Part shown: piece after piece, positions 1 through 8,862 of the stretch | How the letters are laid out: each line of letters begins with the position of its first letter | How positions within the stretch are numbered: position 1 is the first letter of the stretch | Assembly: GCF_000426245.1 (NCBI RefSeq) | Contig: NZ_AUEZ01000005.1 | Location: 124,001 to 188,000 of the forward strand | Source of the DNA: Bradyrhizobium sp. Ai1a-2 | GTDB lineage: Bacteria > Pseudomonadota > Alphaproteobacteria > Rhizobiales > Xanthobacteraceae | DNA length: 64,000 nucleotides | Direction: 5' to 3' | The notes under the pieces: model-generated | Told to the model about the DNA's origin: nothing | The model's input: only the letters and a program-made list of their open reading frames with translations | Databases searched by the model: none | Position numbers and translations under genes: made by a program

Positions 1-1
1 G

Positions 2-619
2 CCCAGCCTGATCCTGGATGCGCTGCATGCGGTCACCAGCGTCAAGGTGCTCTCCAACCCGTCGCTAGTGGTGATCAACAACCAGGTGGCGACGCTGCAG
101 GTTGGCGACGTTGTGCCGGTGTCGACCGGGAGTGCGACGGTGCTGACGACGAACAACACCGTCGTCAACACGATCGACTATCGCAACACCGGCATCATCC
201 TGCGGGTTTCGCCGCGCATCAGCGTCAATGGCAATGTGCGGCTGGACGTCGAGCAGGAGATCAGCAACGTGCCCGCGGCCAGTGCGAACAGCCTGACGCC
301 GACGGTGTCGGAGCGGCGGGTCAAGAGCCAGATCTCGGTGGCAAACGGTCAGACCGTGCTGCTGGCCGGCCTGATCAGCGAACAGCAGAACGGCACCCGC
401 AGTGCCCTCCCGGTGTTCGACCAGATTCCGGGCCTCGGCGATGCGTTCGGACACCAGAGCAACAGCACCCAGCGCACCGAGCTGATCATCTTCATCCGCC
501 CGCAGATCATTCGCGACGGCTCCGACGCTCACGTCGTGGCCGAAGAACTGCGATCGAAATTGCGCGGCAGCATTGCCACGACCCCGACCAACGCCCCGAT
601 CACGACCAGCTTCCATTGA
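2..619 (+). CDS. gspD: Type II secretion secretin, C-terminal part (5' end outside window)
   Basis: The reading frame is already open at base 2, so this is the last 205 codons of a longer gene. The fragment carries the secretin C-terminal beta-barrel: the pattern VLSNPSLVVINNQ near the start, an internal SVANGQTVLLAGLI segment, a PVFDQIPGLGDAF loop and an RTELIIFIRPQII strand, the usual order in GspD-type secretins. Secretins form the outer-membrane channel through which folded proteins leave the periplasm. The tail after the barrel is short and polar. The RTELIIFIRP strand fits GspD/PulD better than Tad-type CpaC, but the N domains that would settle the subtype are missing. The next gene starts 13 bases downstream on the same strand. 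Confidence 0.88.
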   Translation, partial: PSLILDALHAVTSVKVLSNPSLVVINNQVATLQVGDVVPVSTGSATVLTTNNTVVNTIDYRNTGIILRVSPRISVNGNVRLDVEQEISNVPAASANSLTPTVSERRVKSQISVANGQTVLLAGLISEQQNGTRSALPVFDQIPGLGDAFGHQSNSTQRTELIIFIRPQIIRDGSDAHVVAEELRSKLRGSIATTPTNAPITTSFH

Positions 620-632
620 GCAGGACAACAGA

Positions 633-1166
633 ATGCTGAGCGTCCGTGCCGCGCGTCGATTTCTCCTCGCGCTGCTGGCCGTTGCTCTTGCGGCCGCCGC
701 TACGCCGGTTGCGGCCAGCAGCCTGTCGCGCGGGTCCGCTGCATTCCATCGCGGTGACTACATTCGCGCGTTCCAGGAGCTTTCACCGCTGGCCGCACGC
801 GAGAATGCGACCGCGCTCGGCCTGCTCGGGTTCATGTATGAGCATGGCTTCGGCGTGCCGCAAGCCTATGATGCCGCCGCCGATCTCTATTGCCGCGCGG
901 CCATCCAGGGCAATCCATTCGCGCAGGCCATGCTCGGCCTGTTGTACGACAAGGGCCACGGCGTCCCGCAGGATTTCGTCCTCGCCTACAAGTGGCTCAA
1001 TCTCGCGGCGGCCCGGACCAGCGGGCGCGAGCGGGACACCTATGCAAGGTTCCGCAACGCCGTCGCTTCAAAAATGTCGACCGATGAGATCGTGGTCGGC
1101 CAGCGGCTGGCGTTGAACTGGTCGCCAGCCTTTCCCGTGCCCGGCGTGCAACTGCTGGGCAGGTAG
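633..1166 (+). CDS. Exported Sel1-repeat protein
   Basis: A 177-residue protein. The chosen ATG at 633 gives a clean signal peptide (basic RAARR, then a hydrophobic LLALLAVALAAAA stretch, then a VAA-S type cleavage site near residue 29); the longer frame opening at 573 would overlap the secretin and bury the signal. Two Sel1-type TPR-like repeats lie at about residues 59-93 and 94-128, recognisable by LGFMYEHGFGV and LGLLYDKGHGV, each followed by an A-x-x-WY/L-x-x-AA helix. Sel1 repeats are protein-interaction scaffolds. The 13-base gap to the secretin suggests co-transcription and a periplasmic role at the secretion machine, which is an inference. Confidence 0.8.
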   Translation: MLSVRAARRFLLALLAVALAAAATPVAASSLSRGSAAFHRGDYIRAFQELSPLAARENATALGLLGFMYEHGFGVPQAYDAAADLYCRAAIQGNPFAQAMLGLLYDKGHGVPQDFVLAYKWLNLAAARTSGRERDTYARFRNAVASKMSTDEIVVGQRLALNWSPAFPVPGVQLLGR

Positions 1167-1312
1167 CATCCCCGTCACATTACGGTTGGCTGAACCCGCC
1201 CGCCGGCGTCACAGAAGCGTCAATCCTCCGTCCGGCCCATCGCAATCAGTTGCGATTTGTGACGGAATTGCTACCGTCGAATGTCAGTTCGACTACGCGG
1301 GAGCAGGGCCCC

Positions 1313-2251
1313 ATGAGTATGGAGTGGCGGGCACGGCCAAATCCAGTGGTTCGTTGGTGGGGTCTGTTGGCCCTGATCAGTGGCGCCAACATCGCGCTGT
1401 GGTTCTTGCTGTACGGCGAGTTCCACAAACTTCCCTCGGGCAGCTTGAGCGACGGCGCGAGCACCCAGTCGATGTTCCTGCTTTCCGCGGCCTATGTCTT
1501 TGGCTGCGCATTCAGGTCGCTCCTTCCGCGCGCGGATGTTCAGCGGATCTGCCTGGTCGATACTTGGCTATCGAGCGTCTTCGTTGGCCGGTCCGTGGCA
1601 ACGGTGGCCGAGATCTGCTTTGCGGTGCAATGGGCGATCCTCCTGGACCAGCTCGGCGGGATGACTGGAGCGGACACGACGTTGAACGCCGCGCGGTTGA
1701 TCGTGCCCTTGATCCTGATTGCCGAGTGCTTTTCCTGGTACGCGGTGGTGTCCACCAACTATCTGGGCAACGCCATCGAGAACTCGATATGGGCCATCGC
1801 CTTCTTCGTGGTCGGCGTTGGCCTTTGCAGGCTCCTGCCTGAATTCAACGGTCCGGTTCGCCTCGCCCTCATCGTCGCGATCGTCGGAATTGCGGGCTAT
1901 CTGGCTTTTCTCATTACGATCGATGTCCCGATGTATTTGAGCCGGTGGCGGGTGGGTCTTGCCGATGGCAGCAAGCTCCTGGGCCTTCTCGAGGGACTCC
2001 ATGACGTGAGCACGCGCTGGGTCGTGACGCACGACTTTGAGCACTGGAAGGACGAGATTGCCTGGATGTCGCTCTATTTCAGCGCGGCCGTCTGGGCAAG
2101 CCTCGCGCTTTGCGTGGTCTATTCGCTCGACGGTCACCTGCCGCAATATCGCACCGAGGCGGCCGCCGCGAATTGCTCTGCAGCGGTTTGCGGCCTGCCG
2201 CAAGGTGCCCGCGATGACGGATATTTTCGCATGGCCTACGCGCCAAGGTGA
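1313..2251 (+). CDS. Integral membrane protein of unknown function
   Basis: 312 residues from the ATG at 1313 (MSMEW); the frame opens earlier at 1250 but that N-terminus is polar and lacks a clear ribosome site. At least six or seven hydrophobic segments are visible, for example WWGLLALISGANIALWFLL, FLLSAAYVFGCAF, ARLIVPLILIAECFSWYAVV, SIWAIAFFVVGVGLC and LALIVAIVGIAGYLAFLI. A polar loop rich in His, Trp and Asp (WVVTHDFEHWKDEIAW) precedes the last membrane segment. I do not recognise a family. The gene stands about 150 bases after the Sel1 gene and is followed by a repeat-rich gap, so it may end this transcription unit. Confidence 0.7.
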   Translation: MSMEWRARPNPVVRWWGLLALISGANIALWFLLYGEFHKLPSGSLSDGASTQSMFLLSAAYVFGCAFRSLLPRADVQRICLVDTWLSSVFVGRSVATVAEICFAVQWAILLDQLGGMTGADTTLNAARLIVPLILIAECFSWYAVVSTNYLGNAIENSIWAIAFFVVGVGLCRLLPEFNGPVRLALIVAIVGIAGYLAFLITIDVPMYLSRWRVGLADGSKLLGLLEGLHDVSTRWVVTHDFEHWKDEIAWMSLYFSAAVWASLALCVVYSLDGHLPQYRTEAAAANCSAAVCGLPQGARDDGYFRMAYAPR

Positions 2252-2272
2252 GGCCGGCAACGCAGGAGCTCC

Positions 2273-2359
2273 CGTAGGATGGGTAGAGCGCAGCGAAACC
2301 CATCGCGATTGAGCAAGCCGAGACAATGATGGGTTTCGCTACGCTCTACCCATCCTACG
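2273..2359. repeat. Dispersed imperfect palindrome (GTAGGATGGGTAGAGC type)
   Basis: Two arms of about 32 bases, beginning CGTAGGATGGGTAGAGCGCA and ending in the reverse complement, enclose a short spacer with GAGCAAGCCGAGACAATGAT. A transcript would form a long hairpin. It lies 21 bases after the membrane-protein stop codon. Similar elements are scattered through genomes of this group (from memory), and translation gives the meaningless GWVERSETH peptide often mis-annotated as protein. Confidence 0.8.
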
Positions 2360-2399
2360 ATTTCGGATTTAACTATCAAACAGCGTGAGGATGTGAGTT

Positions 2400-2900
2400 C
2401 GCGTTCTCGCGACGCGATGCGTCCGAGGTTTGCGTACCTTTCCGCCCTCTTCGATAGCAGAGGGCGCAGGGAAAGCCGGGTGCTGGTTGCACCCGTGGGT
2501 CCCGTGCAACAAAAAGCACGGGGGTAGGACCACAGGTTCAACCGAAGCATTCCGGCTTTCCCTGCGCGATGGTGTTACGGCTTACTTCGTGCTCTCCCCG
2601 GTGACCGGGCTCTTTTGCCACCGTCACCCGCGGCAGCTCTTGCTGCTCGCGAGCTTAGCGCCAGCGTCGGGGCGCCAGGACCACACGACTTCGCCGTCCG
2701 TGAGCGCCACGCTCGTCAGTCGTGACACTCACGTCCACCGCATCTCACCGCAACGTTCGTGACGATCGCGATCCGCCCCTCATTCGGGTGAGACGCGCGG
2801 AGTTAAATCACTGATTTGCCCGACGACGGAAGCGGAATGTTTTTTCGGCGAGGGGTGGACAGACTTTTGGTGATTTGCCCGACGGGTTGTTATGTCGCAC
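2400..2900. repeat. Gene-free dispersed-repeat region with long hairpin arms
   Basis: No credible gene is present. The stretch contains exact 16-base inverted arms at 2464-2479 (GCGCAGGGAAAGCCGG) and 2552-2567, with a nested smaller hairpin CCCGTGC/GCACGGG between them around an A-rich loop. The continuation through 2760 and the motif ATTTGCCCGACG, seen twice near 2813-2825 and 2872-2883, look like a composite repeat that I recall recurring in Bradyrhizobium-type genomes. The 110-codon frame at 2430-2762 lies entirely inside the hairpin element and has no protein-like composition, so it is not called as a gene. Confidence 0.55.
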
Positions 2901-2915
2901 CTAAAGCAGCCACAT

Positions 2916-2994
2916 CGTCATTGCGAGCGGAGCGAAGCAATCCATAGCGCCCACACGCGGAGACATGGATTGCTTCGCTGCGCTCGCAATGACG
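2916..2994. repeat. Dispersed palindrome (CGTCATTGCGAGCGGAGCGAAGCAATCCA type)
   Basis: Arm one at 2916-2944 and arm two at 2966-2994 are 29-base reverse complements with a single mismatch, separated by 21 bases. The core ATTGCGAGCGGAGCGAAGCA is a very common REP-like unit in alphaproteobacterial chromosomes (from memory). It lies between the convergent genes at 2251 and 3056 and could act as a bidirectional transcription stop. Confidence 0.85.
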
Positions 2995-3018
2995 GCGGTC
3001 GTTGCTGCGAGAAAACAC

Positions 3019-3044
3019 GGTGGGTTACGCTTCGCTAACCCACC
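3019..3044. repeat. Short palindrome GGTGGGTTA...TAACCCACC
   Basis: Nine-base arms at 3019-3027 and 3036-3044 surround CGCTTCGC, followed by CTACG. This belongs to a third REP-like family and lies a few bases from the stop codon of the transglycosylase gene on the minus strand, where it may serve as that gene's terminator. Confidence 0.65.
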
Positions 3045-3055
3045 CTACGAAGCCG

Positions 3056-3862
3056 TCATCGGCCCATGAGTTGATCGGCGAAATAAGCGATGGTCTTGCG
3101 GTACACGACCGCTCTGTTCCACTCGCGCATTGCTTCGAAATTGGCGCTGCCTTCCTCGTAGGAGGCTCCCATCTTGAAGCCGTTGGTGTGCAGGAGGTTC
3201 GCGGTGGAGGCGAGCACGTCGGGCACACTGTGGCGCAGGTCGACATGGCCGTTGCCGTCGAAATCGACGCCGTACTTGATGTAGGACGACGGCAGGAATT
3301 GTGTCTGGCCGATCTCGCCGGCATAGGCGCCGATCATGTCGTTGAGGCGGAGATCGCCGCGCTGCACGATCTGCAGCGCCGAGAGCAGTTCGTTCTGGAA
3401 CAGCTCGGTGCGGCGGCAATCATGCGCGAGCGTGGCGAGCACGCGGAAGACCGGCAGCTTGCCCATGTCGCCCTTGCCGAAATCGGTCTCCAATCCCCAG
3501 ATCGCGACCAGGATCTGGCGCGGCACACCATACTTCTGCTCGACGCTCGCAAGCAGCGCCGCGTGACGCTGCAGCATCGCGCGCCCGGTATTGATCCGCC
3601 CGGGCCCGACGCGGGTCGCGACATATTGCTCAAAACTCTTGCGGAACGTGCCGCGCTGTCGCCGGTCGAAGGCGAGCACGCCTGCATCCTGCTGCACGCC
3701 ATCGAGCGCCTGCGAGATCACGCTTTGCGAGATGCCCGCCGAGGCCGCTTCCTGCGAAATGCCGCCGATGAACGTGTGGAAGTCGCCGCCGCAGCGGGCA
3801 GCCCTGGCCGGGCCGGACGCAATGAGCGCAAGCAACAGGACGGCCAGAACAAGCCTTGGCAT
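3056..3862 (-). CDS. Exported lytic murein transglycosylase, MltB-like (GH103)
   Basis: 268 residues with an N-terminal signal peptide (MPRLVLAVLLLALIASGPARA). The motif VAIWGLETDFGK at about 119-130 matches the MltB catalytic segment; Glu125 is the expected single catalytic acid that cleaves the MurNAc-GlcNAc bond and makes anhydro-muropeptides. Further family blocks follow: GAYAGEIGQTQFLPSSY and DFDGNGHVDLRHSVPDVLASTANLL. The typical order of soluble alphaproteobacterial MltB proteins is kept; no peptidoglycan-binding domain is attached. It acts in the periplasm on the cell wall. No lipobox is present: the signal is followed by ARCGG, where the Cys is at 24 and not in an L-x-x-C context. 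Confidence 0.88.
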   Translation of the reverse strand: MPRLVLAVLLLALIASGPARAARCGGDFHTFIGGISQEAASAGISQSVISQALDGVQQDAGVLAFDRRQRGTFRKSFEQYVATRVGPGRINTGRAMLQRHAALLASVEQKYGVPRQILVAIWGLETDFGKGDMGKLPVFRVLATLAHDCRRTELFQNELLSALQIVQRGDLRLNDMIGAYAGEIGQTQFLPSSYIKYGVDFDGNGHVDLRHSVPDVLASTANLLHTNGFKMGASYEEGSANFEAMREWNRAVVYRKTIAYFADQLMGR

Positions 3863-4018
3863 ATCGGATTTCCTTCAAGAGAGAATGCGGCGGGCGGGAG
3901 GTGCGATCATGCCCGGGAAACTCAGGCACGTCAAAAGACCGCTGCCACCGCCTCGGTTGATCCGGATCAACCCGCCAGACCGGCCCTCGCCTAGGGTGAC
4001 GAAAAAAGGAGAGCCGCC

Positions 4019-4534
4019 ATGATCGGAATTACGCTGACCGCCGACCAGATCCGCAATGCGCCGCGCGAGGTGCGCCAATGGATCGAGCATGAGGTGATGT
4101 CCGGCCTCGGTATCGCCGCGGCACAACCGCCGGCGCCACCGCCGCAGGCCGCTCATCTGGTTGCCTGCAGCGTGGAGGAGGCGCAAGCGATCCTGGCGCG
4201 GATCGAAGGCGTACTGCCGGCGGTGAACGTGTTCTTCGAGCTTGGCCGCCCCGTGGTCTCCTACGGCCAGCCGCCGGTGATGGTCTTCCGCCTGCTCGAC
4301 ATCATGCACCACACGCGCCTGCAGAATGTCGGGCAGGTGATGGCGTGCCTGCAACTGATCAACCAGGCGCTGACCGATGCACGCCGCGATCCCGCAGCAC
4401 GGTTCTGCGATTTCGACGAGGCAGGCCATTGCCTGATCCCGCCGCAGACGCAGCAGAGCATCGCCACGCTCTGGCAGAACATGGCCGCCAGCCATCAGGC
4501 GGCCGAGGGAGCGGACTTCGCACCTGCGGCGTAG
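4019..4534 (+). CDS. Hypothetical cytoplasmic protein
   Basis: 171 residues, preceded by AAAAGGAGAGCC eight bases before the ATG, a strong ribosome site. The N-terminus (LTADQIRNAPREVRQWIEHEVMSGLG) resembles an amphipathic helix; a Pro/Ala-rich linker at about 37-45 leads to a predicted alpha/beta C-terminal part. I recognise no catalytic motif. Similar small proteins with TPPEVRxWLE-like starts occur in this group (memory only). It is transcribed divergently from the transglycosylase and is followed by a terminator-like hairpin. Confidence 0.65.
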   Translation: MIGITLTADQIRNAPREVRQWIEHEVMSGLGIAAAQPPAPPPQAAHLVACSVEEAQAILARIEGVLPAVNVFFELGRPVVSYGQPPVMVFRLLDIMHHTRLQNVGQVMACLQLINQALTDARRDPAARFCDFDEAGHCLIPPQTQQSIATLWQNMAASHQAAEGADFAPAA

Positions 4535-4563
4535 AGGCGAAGCACGCCGGATTTAGGAACGAA

Positions 4564-4616
4564 GCTGGAGCGATCCCGGTTATGCGTGAGCACCGGGCTC
4601 CGGCTTTTCAATTTTG
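4564..4616 (+). terminator. Probable intrinsic terminator
   Basis: A stem formed by CCCGGT (4575-4580) with ACCGGG (4592-4597), extended by GCTGGAG (4564-4570) with CTCCGGC (4598-4604) around a small bulge, is followed by CTTTTCAATTTT. It lies 30 bases after the stop of the gene ending at 4534 and fits a rho-independent terminator. Confidence 0.5.
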
Positions 4617-4649
4617 CCCGTTTGTTGGCTGAGCCGCCGTCCCTGTCGC

Positions 4650-4789
4650 CTATAGCTTCGGTTCTGATTGAATCAGAACCGAAGCTATAGATTCTTGTTT
4701 TGACGCGTTTTCTGCGCAGATAAGTCTACGCAATCTGCGTAAACTTGATTGCTACGCGAACCGGTGTCCACTTCGCTCGAAAACGCTCT
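4650..4789. repeat. Dispersed element with perfect palindromic head, copy 1
   Basis: The head is a perfect 20-base inverted repeat, 4650-4669 and 4671-4690, with a single central G. The tail runs from ATTCTTGTTTTGACGCG to CCACTTCGCTCGAAAACG. A second copy is at 34839-34936. Compared with that copy, this one carries about 41 extra bases at 4713-4753, themselves containing a small inverted repeat (GCAGAT...ATCTGC). The element ends 22 bases upstream of the next start codon, so it may carry or displace promoter sequence. Confidence 0.75.
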
Positions 4790-4811
4790 CGAAATGCGAT
4801 AGGCTTCCACC

Positions 4812-5183
4812 ATGAACGACATCCCGGAAGAGGCGCCCTCGCCGCGCCAGTCCCTCGTTCTCGGAGCGCCGCTATTCCGGCTGCTCGCGATCAATCTCGC
4901 CGCAGGTGTCCTGGTTGCAGTGCTGCTCGTCGGCGGCCTGCTGCTGCTCAATCCCGGCCACCTGCGTGATCTGATCCTGGCCGATCATACGCCCGGCGTC
5001 GCGCTCGGGCTGCTCCTGTTCGGCTTCATCGTCACGCTGGGCTCGAGCGCGATGGGCACCGCGATCATGGCGATGGGACAGCAGCAGACCGACGGCGGCC
5101 CGCGGCGTGGGCGTGGCCAACTGGTCGCGCAGACGGTCGCTGCCATGGCGCAAACCCAGGGCAAGCCGGCGTCCGGCAACTAG
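4812..5183 (+). CDS. Small inner-membrane protein
   Basis: 123 residues with two hydrophobic segments, LLAINLAAGVLVAVLLVGGLLLL and VALGLLLFGFIVTLGSSAMGTAIMAM, and a charged Gly/Arg/Gln-rich C-terminal tail. The start at ATG 4812 is the only good one after the upstream repeat. No enzymatic motif is visible and I do not recognise a named family; the arrangement (short polar N-terminus, two helices, cytoplasmic tail) is typical of conserved two-span proteins in this group. Confidence 0.62.
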   Translation: MNDIPEEAPSPRQSLVLGAPLFRLLAINLAAGVLVAVLLVGGLLLLNPGHLRDLILADHTPGVALGLLLFGFIVTLGSSAMGTAIMAMGQQQTDGGPRRGRGQLVAQTVAAMAQTQGKPASGN

Positions 5184-5189
5184 GGCGCC

Positions 5190-5281
5190 GTAGCCCGGGT
5201 GGAGCGCCAGCGTAACCCGGGATCTCCGGTGAGTATTGATGCAGCCGTCCCGGGTTGCGCGTTCCGCTCCACCCGGGCTAC
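5190..5281. repeat. Dispersed palindrome (GTAGCCCGGGTGGAGC type), copy 1
   Basis: The outer arms GTAGCCCGGGTGGAGCG and its reverse complement CGCTCCACCCGGGCTAC-like end enclose a spacer with the secondary pair AACCCGGGA/TCCCGGGTT. A second copy is at 51767-51855. It lies between convergent genes ending at 5183 and 5306. Confidence 0.8.
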
Positions 5282-5305
5282 GAGGCTACCGACAAAGGCC
5301 ACGCT

Positions 5306-5785
5306 TCAATGCAGGTTGAGCAGGTTCTTCACCAGTTGCCCGGACACGATATCCGCAAAGGACAATTTGATCTCCGGCGCGGCCGGCGGCGCCGGGCTGG
5401 CGGGCGCGACCGCGGGAGCCAGCGGTAACGGCGGCTGGATCGCCGCAACCTTCGGCGCCTGCCGCTTGACGACCTTCTTGGTCTTTTTCTCGATCTCGAC
5501 CGCCGGCGGAGGCGGTGGCGCTGCGGCGAGCACGCGCACCGGCGGCGGTTCGCTTGGCGCTACGGGTTCGGCCAGCGTCGGCGGCGGCACAATCGTCGGC
5601 AGGCTGGTGTCCATGACGACAAGCTCGGGCGGCCGCTCGAGCGAAGCAATCCGGATGACCGGCCGCTCGACCTGGTCACCCGCCTCCTCTGTTAAGGATT
5701 GTGGCGCGCACCAGTCAGCGATGTACATTAACGCAAGAAGCGAAGCGCTAACCCAGGCGATGTATCGTCCGATAGGCATAACCAT
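5306..5785 (-). CDS. Membrane-anchored proline-rich protein
   Basis: About 160 residues if translation starts at the ATG at 5785, or 158 from the second ATG at 5779, which has AAGAG upstream at better spacing. The frame continues open to 6073, but that extension overlaps the gene at 5999 and has no ribosome site. One N-terminal membrane segment (YIAWVSASLLALMYIADW) is followed by a low-complexity Pro/Ala/Val region with several PPP runs and a basic patch KKTKKVVKRQ. This looks like a periplasm-spanning linker protein of unknown partner. A TonB-like role is conceivable from the Pro/Lys composition but the C-terminal TonB fold is absent. Confidence 0.55.
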   Translation of the reverse strand: MVMPIGRYIAWVSASLLALMYIADWCAPQSLTEEAGDQVERPVIRIASLERPPELVVMDTSLPTIVPPPTLAEPVAPSEPPPVRVLAAAPPPPPAVEIEKKTKKVVKRQAPKVAAIQPPLPLAPAVAPASPAPPAAPEIKLSFADIVSGQLVKNLLNLH

Positions 5786-5998
5786 CTCTTGCCACCATGC
5801 TGATGTGACCAGAGCAAAGGCCGTAATTCCTGACAGTTGGTAACTGCGGCCGGGTTTGCCGGGAAATATCGAAACGTGGTTACCGCTGCGGATTGTGAAC
5901 TTATTTCGGCGAAGCCTGCATTGTTCGCGCAGGGCAGCCAGCCGCGGGAAGGCCGTCATTTTCTTTGACAGCGGTGTCCTGATCGACGACAAGCCGCC

Positions 5999-6235
5999 AT
6001 GGCCAAAAAACCCGGAACCAATCCCAAAGGCGAGTTCGCCTTTTTCAATGTCTTCTATGAAGACGGCTCGCAACGCTCCAACCGTCGCGTGCCCGCCGAG
6101 CTGCTCGGCGGCCTCGACGGCGACGAGCCGGCGCGCGGCTACATCCTCGAGCAGGACCGCGAGATCGGCGAAAAATCCGGCCGGCCTCCGCTGGCGATCA
6201 AGAAAATCGAGCGGGTCGGGGTGAAGAAGAAATAA
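5999..6235 (+). CDS. Conserved small hypothetical protein
   Basis: 78 residues, strongly charged, with the pattern FAFFNVFYEDGSQRSNRRVPAE at the start and a basic KKIERVGVKKK end. The composition is protein-like and GC3 is high, which supports a real gene although the ribosome site (GACGACAAGCC) is weak. Very similar short proteins are common in Bradyrhizobium (from memory) with no assigned function. It is divergent from the proline-rich gene. Confidence 0.55.
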   Translation: MAKKPGTNPKGEFAFFNVFYEDGSQRSNRRVPAELLGGLDGDEPARGYILEQDREIGEKSGRPPLAIKKIERVGVKKK

Positions 6236-6341
6236 TCCGCGGCCGGTCGATCATCCCAATGACCGTACGAAGCAAGGAAATACGGCGGAAATGATCGAGA
6301 ACGTTCGGATCGCTATTCCATAAAAAAGCAATCGTCGGCGT

Positions 6342-6722
6342 TCACCAGCGCTCGTTTCGCCTATTCCAGGCGAACAGCACATCCGCGAACCGATCATAGG
6401 CAAACCGTGTCACCGGCAACATGGCGCGATTGCCGAGCAGCGTCGCGATCCAACCTTCGCCGGGAGTGAGCCGCCAGATCGCGATCGCGACGTCGACGCC
6501 GACAATCAGGCGGTCGGCTTCGTCGGTTGCATGCAGCCGACGGCGCACGTCGTCAACGGTCGCGCCGTATAACGCGAGCGCGTCTGGTTGTTCGTTGATG
6601 TCCTTGAAGGAGATGGTGCCGGCGCGGACGGCGGCGAGGAGCTTGTTGCGCTGCCAGTCGATGCCGGCGTCGCAAACGGGGCAGCGCGTGTTGTACCAGA
6701 CAACAAGGCGCTGCCCCGTCAT
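6342..6722 (-). CDS. DUF393 / DCC-family thiol-disulfide oxidoreductase-like protein
   Basis: 126 residues. The N-terminal block [17 protein letters not shown] carries the CPVC redox pair and the following aromatic/acidic positions characteristic of the DCC (DUF393) family, a thioredoxin-like fold; the canonical D-G-x-C-x-x-C is here N-T-R-C-x-x-C, so the family Asp is replaced. A later [13 protein letters not shown] block also fits. The start codon is seven bases after the rpoD stop codon on the same strand, so it is probably co-transcribed with rpoD. Substrate unknown; no signal peptide, so it should be cytoplasmic. Confidence 0.78.
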   Translation of the reverse strand: MTGQRLVVWYNTRCPVCDAGIDWQRNKLLAAVRAGTISFKDINEQPDALALYGATVDDVRRRLHATDEADRLIVGVDVAIAIWRLTPGEGWIATLLGNRAMLPVTRFAYDRFADVLFAWNRRNERW

Positions 6723-6729
6723 GGCTTGG

Positions 6730-8862
6730 TCAGTTATCCAAGAAGCTCCGCAGCTTCCTTGACCTCGACGGATGCTTCAGCTTGCGCAGCGCCTTGGCTT
6801 CGATCTGGCGGATGCGCTCTCTCGTCACCGAGAACTGCTGGCCGACTTCTTCCAGCGTGTGGTCGGTGTTCATGCCGATGCCGAAGCGCATGCGGAGCAC
6901 GCGTTCTTCGCGCGGGGTGAGCGAGGCCAGCACGCGCGTGGTGGTCTCGCGCAGGTTGGACTGGATCGCGGCGTCGATGGGGAGGATCGCGTTCTTGTCC
7001 TCGATGAAATCGCCGAGGTGTGAATCCTCTTCGTCGCCGACCGGCGTCTCGAGCGACAACGGCTCCTTGGCGATCTTCAGGACCTTGCGCACCTTCTCCA
7101 AGGGCATGCCGAGCTTCTCGGCGAGCTCTTCCGGCGTCGGCTCGCGGCCGATCTCGTTCAGCATCTGGCGCGAGGTGCGCACGATCTTGTTGATCGTCTC
7201 GATCATGTGCACGGGGATGCGGATGGTGCGGGCCTGGTCCGCAATGCTGCGGGTGATCGCCTGCCGGATCCACCAGGTGGCATAGGTCGAAAACTTGTAG
7301 CCGCGGCGGTACTCGAATTTGTCGACGGCCTTCATCAGGCCGATGTTGCCTTCCTGGATCAGGTCGAGGAACTGCAGACCGCGGTTGGTGTATTTCTTCG
7401 CGATCGAGATCACGAGGCGGAGGTTGGCTTCCACCATCTCCTTCTTGGCCTGGCGCGCTTCGCGCTCGCCCTTCTGCACCGAATGCACGATCTTGCGGAA
7501 TTCGCCGATCTCGAGGCCGGTGAGCGCTGCGAGCTGCTGGATGTCGTGGCGCAGGTCCTTGATGCGGTCCTTCTCGTGATGGACGAAATTCTTCCAGCCC
7601 TTGGCGGAGAGTTTCGAGACACGGTTGAGCCAGCGCGGATCGAGCTCGGAGCCCTGGTAGTTGCGCAGGAAATCCTCGCGCGCGACGCCGTGGCTGTCGG
7701 CAAGCCGCATCATCCGGCTCTCGAACGAGACCAGCCGCTTGTTGATGTCGTAGAGCTGCTCGACCAGCGAATCGATGCGGGCCTGGTTCAGGCGCAGCGA
7801 CTTCACCTCGACGATGATCTCGTCCTTCAGCTTCTTGTACTTGCGCTCCTGCGAAGGCGAGAGCGACTCGCTCTGCAGCTGGTTCGCAATGTCCTGCTCC
7901 TGCAGGCGGCGCAGCTTCTTGTATTCGGACGCGATCTTGTCGAAGGTCTCGACCACCTTCGGCTTCAGCTCGGCCTCGATGGCCGCGAGCGACATCTGGT
8001 TCTCGAACTCGTCGTCGTCCATGTCGGCTTCGGCGGCGGCCTCGCCCGGATCCTTCTCCTCGACATCAGCCTCGCCGCCGGCGGGCGCAGTGCGGAAGGG
8101 GGTCGGCGACGGCGGCGCGGCCGGCGGGGCAACATGGGCGACCGAGGCCTGCCCAGTCTCTTCCTCGCCCTCGGCGGCTGGCGCCCCATCACCCACCGGC
8201 GCGGCGATCATCGCCGCGTTCATGCCGCCCTTGGCCTCAGGGCCGGCGTAAGTTGCTTCGAGATCGATGATGTCGCGAAGGAAGATCTTGCCTTCGTTCA
8301 ATTCGTCGCGCCAGATGATGATGGCCTGGAAGGTCAGCGGGCTTTCGCAGAGGCCTGCGATCATCGCCTCGCGGCCGGCCTCGATGCGTTTTGCAATCGC
8401 GATTTCGCCCTCGCGAGAGAGCAGCTCGACGGTGCCCATCTCGCGCAGATACATGCGCACGGGATCGTCGGTGCGCTCGCCCGGCTCGGATTTCTTGACC
8501 TCGGTGACGGCCTTCTGCGTGACCTCGACAAGCTCGTTGTCGGTCTCGTCGTCGGTGTCCTTGTCCTCTTCCTCGCCGTCGACGTCGTCGGCCTCGGTGA
8601 CGTTGATGCCCATGTCCGAGAGCATCGACATGATGTCCTCGATCTGCTCCGGCGAGGTGGTGTCGGAGGGAAGCACTTCGTTGAGCTGATCAAAGGTCAC
8701 GAAGCCGCGCTTCTTGGCCTGCTTGATCATCTTCTTGACGGCAGCATCCGAGAGGTCAAGCAAGGGCGACGGCGCATCCGCCTGTTCCTTCTCGGGGGCA
8801 TCCGCTGCCTTGTCGTCTTTTTCCTTGTCCTTAACCTGCAGCGTCTTTGCCTTGGTGGCCAT
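6730..8862 (-). CDS. rpoD: Primary sigma factor RpoD (sigma-70)
   Basis: 710 residues, normal for alphaproteobacterial RpoD. An acidic N-terminal region 1.1 ([11 protein letters not shown] near 57-67) is followed by region 1.2 ([21 protein letters not shown]), a long acidic non-conserved region, then regions 2.1-2.4 with [34 protein letters not shown] and [19 protein letters not shown], region 3, and region 4.2 with the helix-turn-helix [21 protein letters not shown] ending KALRKLKHP. It directs core RNA polymerase to housekeeping promoters. It lies about 350 bases downstream of dnaG on the same strand, the classic dnaG-rpoD part of the macromolecular-synthesis operon; no rpsU is visible. Confidence 0.98.
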   Translation of the reverse strand: MATKAKTLQVKDKEKDDKAADAPEKEQADAPSPLLDLSDAAVKKMIKQAKKRGFVTFDQLNEVLPSDTTSPEQIEDIMSMLSDMGINVTEADDVDGEEEDKDTDDETDNELVEVTQKAVTEVKKSEPGERTDDPVRMYLREMGTVELLSREGEIAIAKRIEAGREAMIAGLCESPLTFQAIIIWRDELNEGKIFLRDIIDLEATYAGPEAKGGMNAAMIAAPVGDGAPAAEGEEETGQASVAHVAPPAAPPSPTPFRTAPAGGEADVEEKDPGEAAAEADMDDDEFENQMSLAAIEAELKPKVVETFDKIASEYKKLRRLQEQDIANQLQSESLSPSQERKYKKLKDEIIVEVKSLRLNQARIDSLVEQLYDINKRLVSFESRMMRLADSHGVAREDFLRNYQGSELDPRWLNRVSKLSAKGWKNFVHHEKDRIKDLRHDIQQLAALTGLEIGEFRKIVHSVQKGEREARQAKKEMVEANLRLVISIAKKYTNRGLQFLDLIQEGNIGLMKAVDKFEYRRGYKFSTYATWWIRQAITRSIADQARTIRIPVHMIETINKIVRTSRQMLNEIGREPTPEELAEKLGMPLEKVRKVLKIAKEPLSLETPVGDEEDSHLGDFIEDKNAILPIDAAIQSNLRETTTRVLASLTPREERVLRMRFGIGMNTDHTLEEVGQQFSVTRERIRQIEAKALRKLKHPSRSRKLRSFLDN

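Noticed and set aside
2430-2762. 110-codon frame in the repeat-rich gap
   Set aside because: Lies within a hairpin-forming dispersed repeat; the translation is not protein-like and I believe such frames are commonly mis-annotated.
5786-6073. N-terminal extension of the proline-rich protein at 5306-5785
   Set aside because: It would overlap the plus-strand gene at 5999 and replaces a clean membrane-anchor start with a shadow-like stretch.
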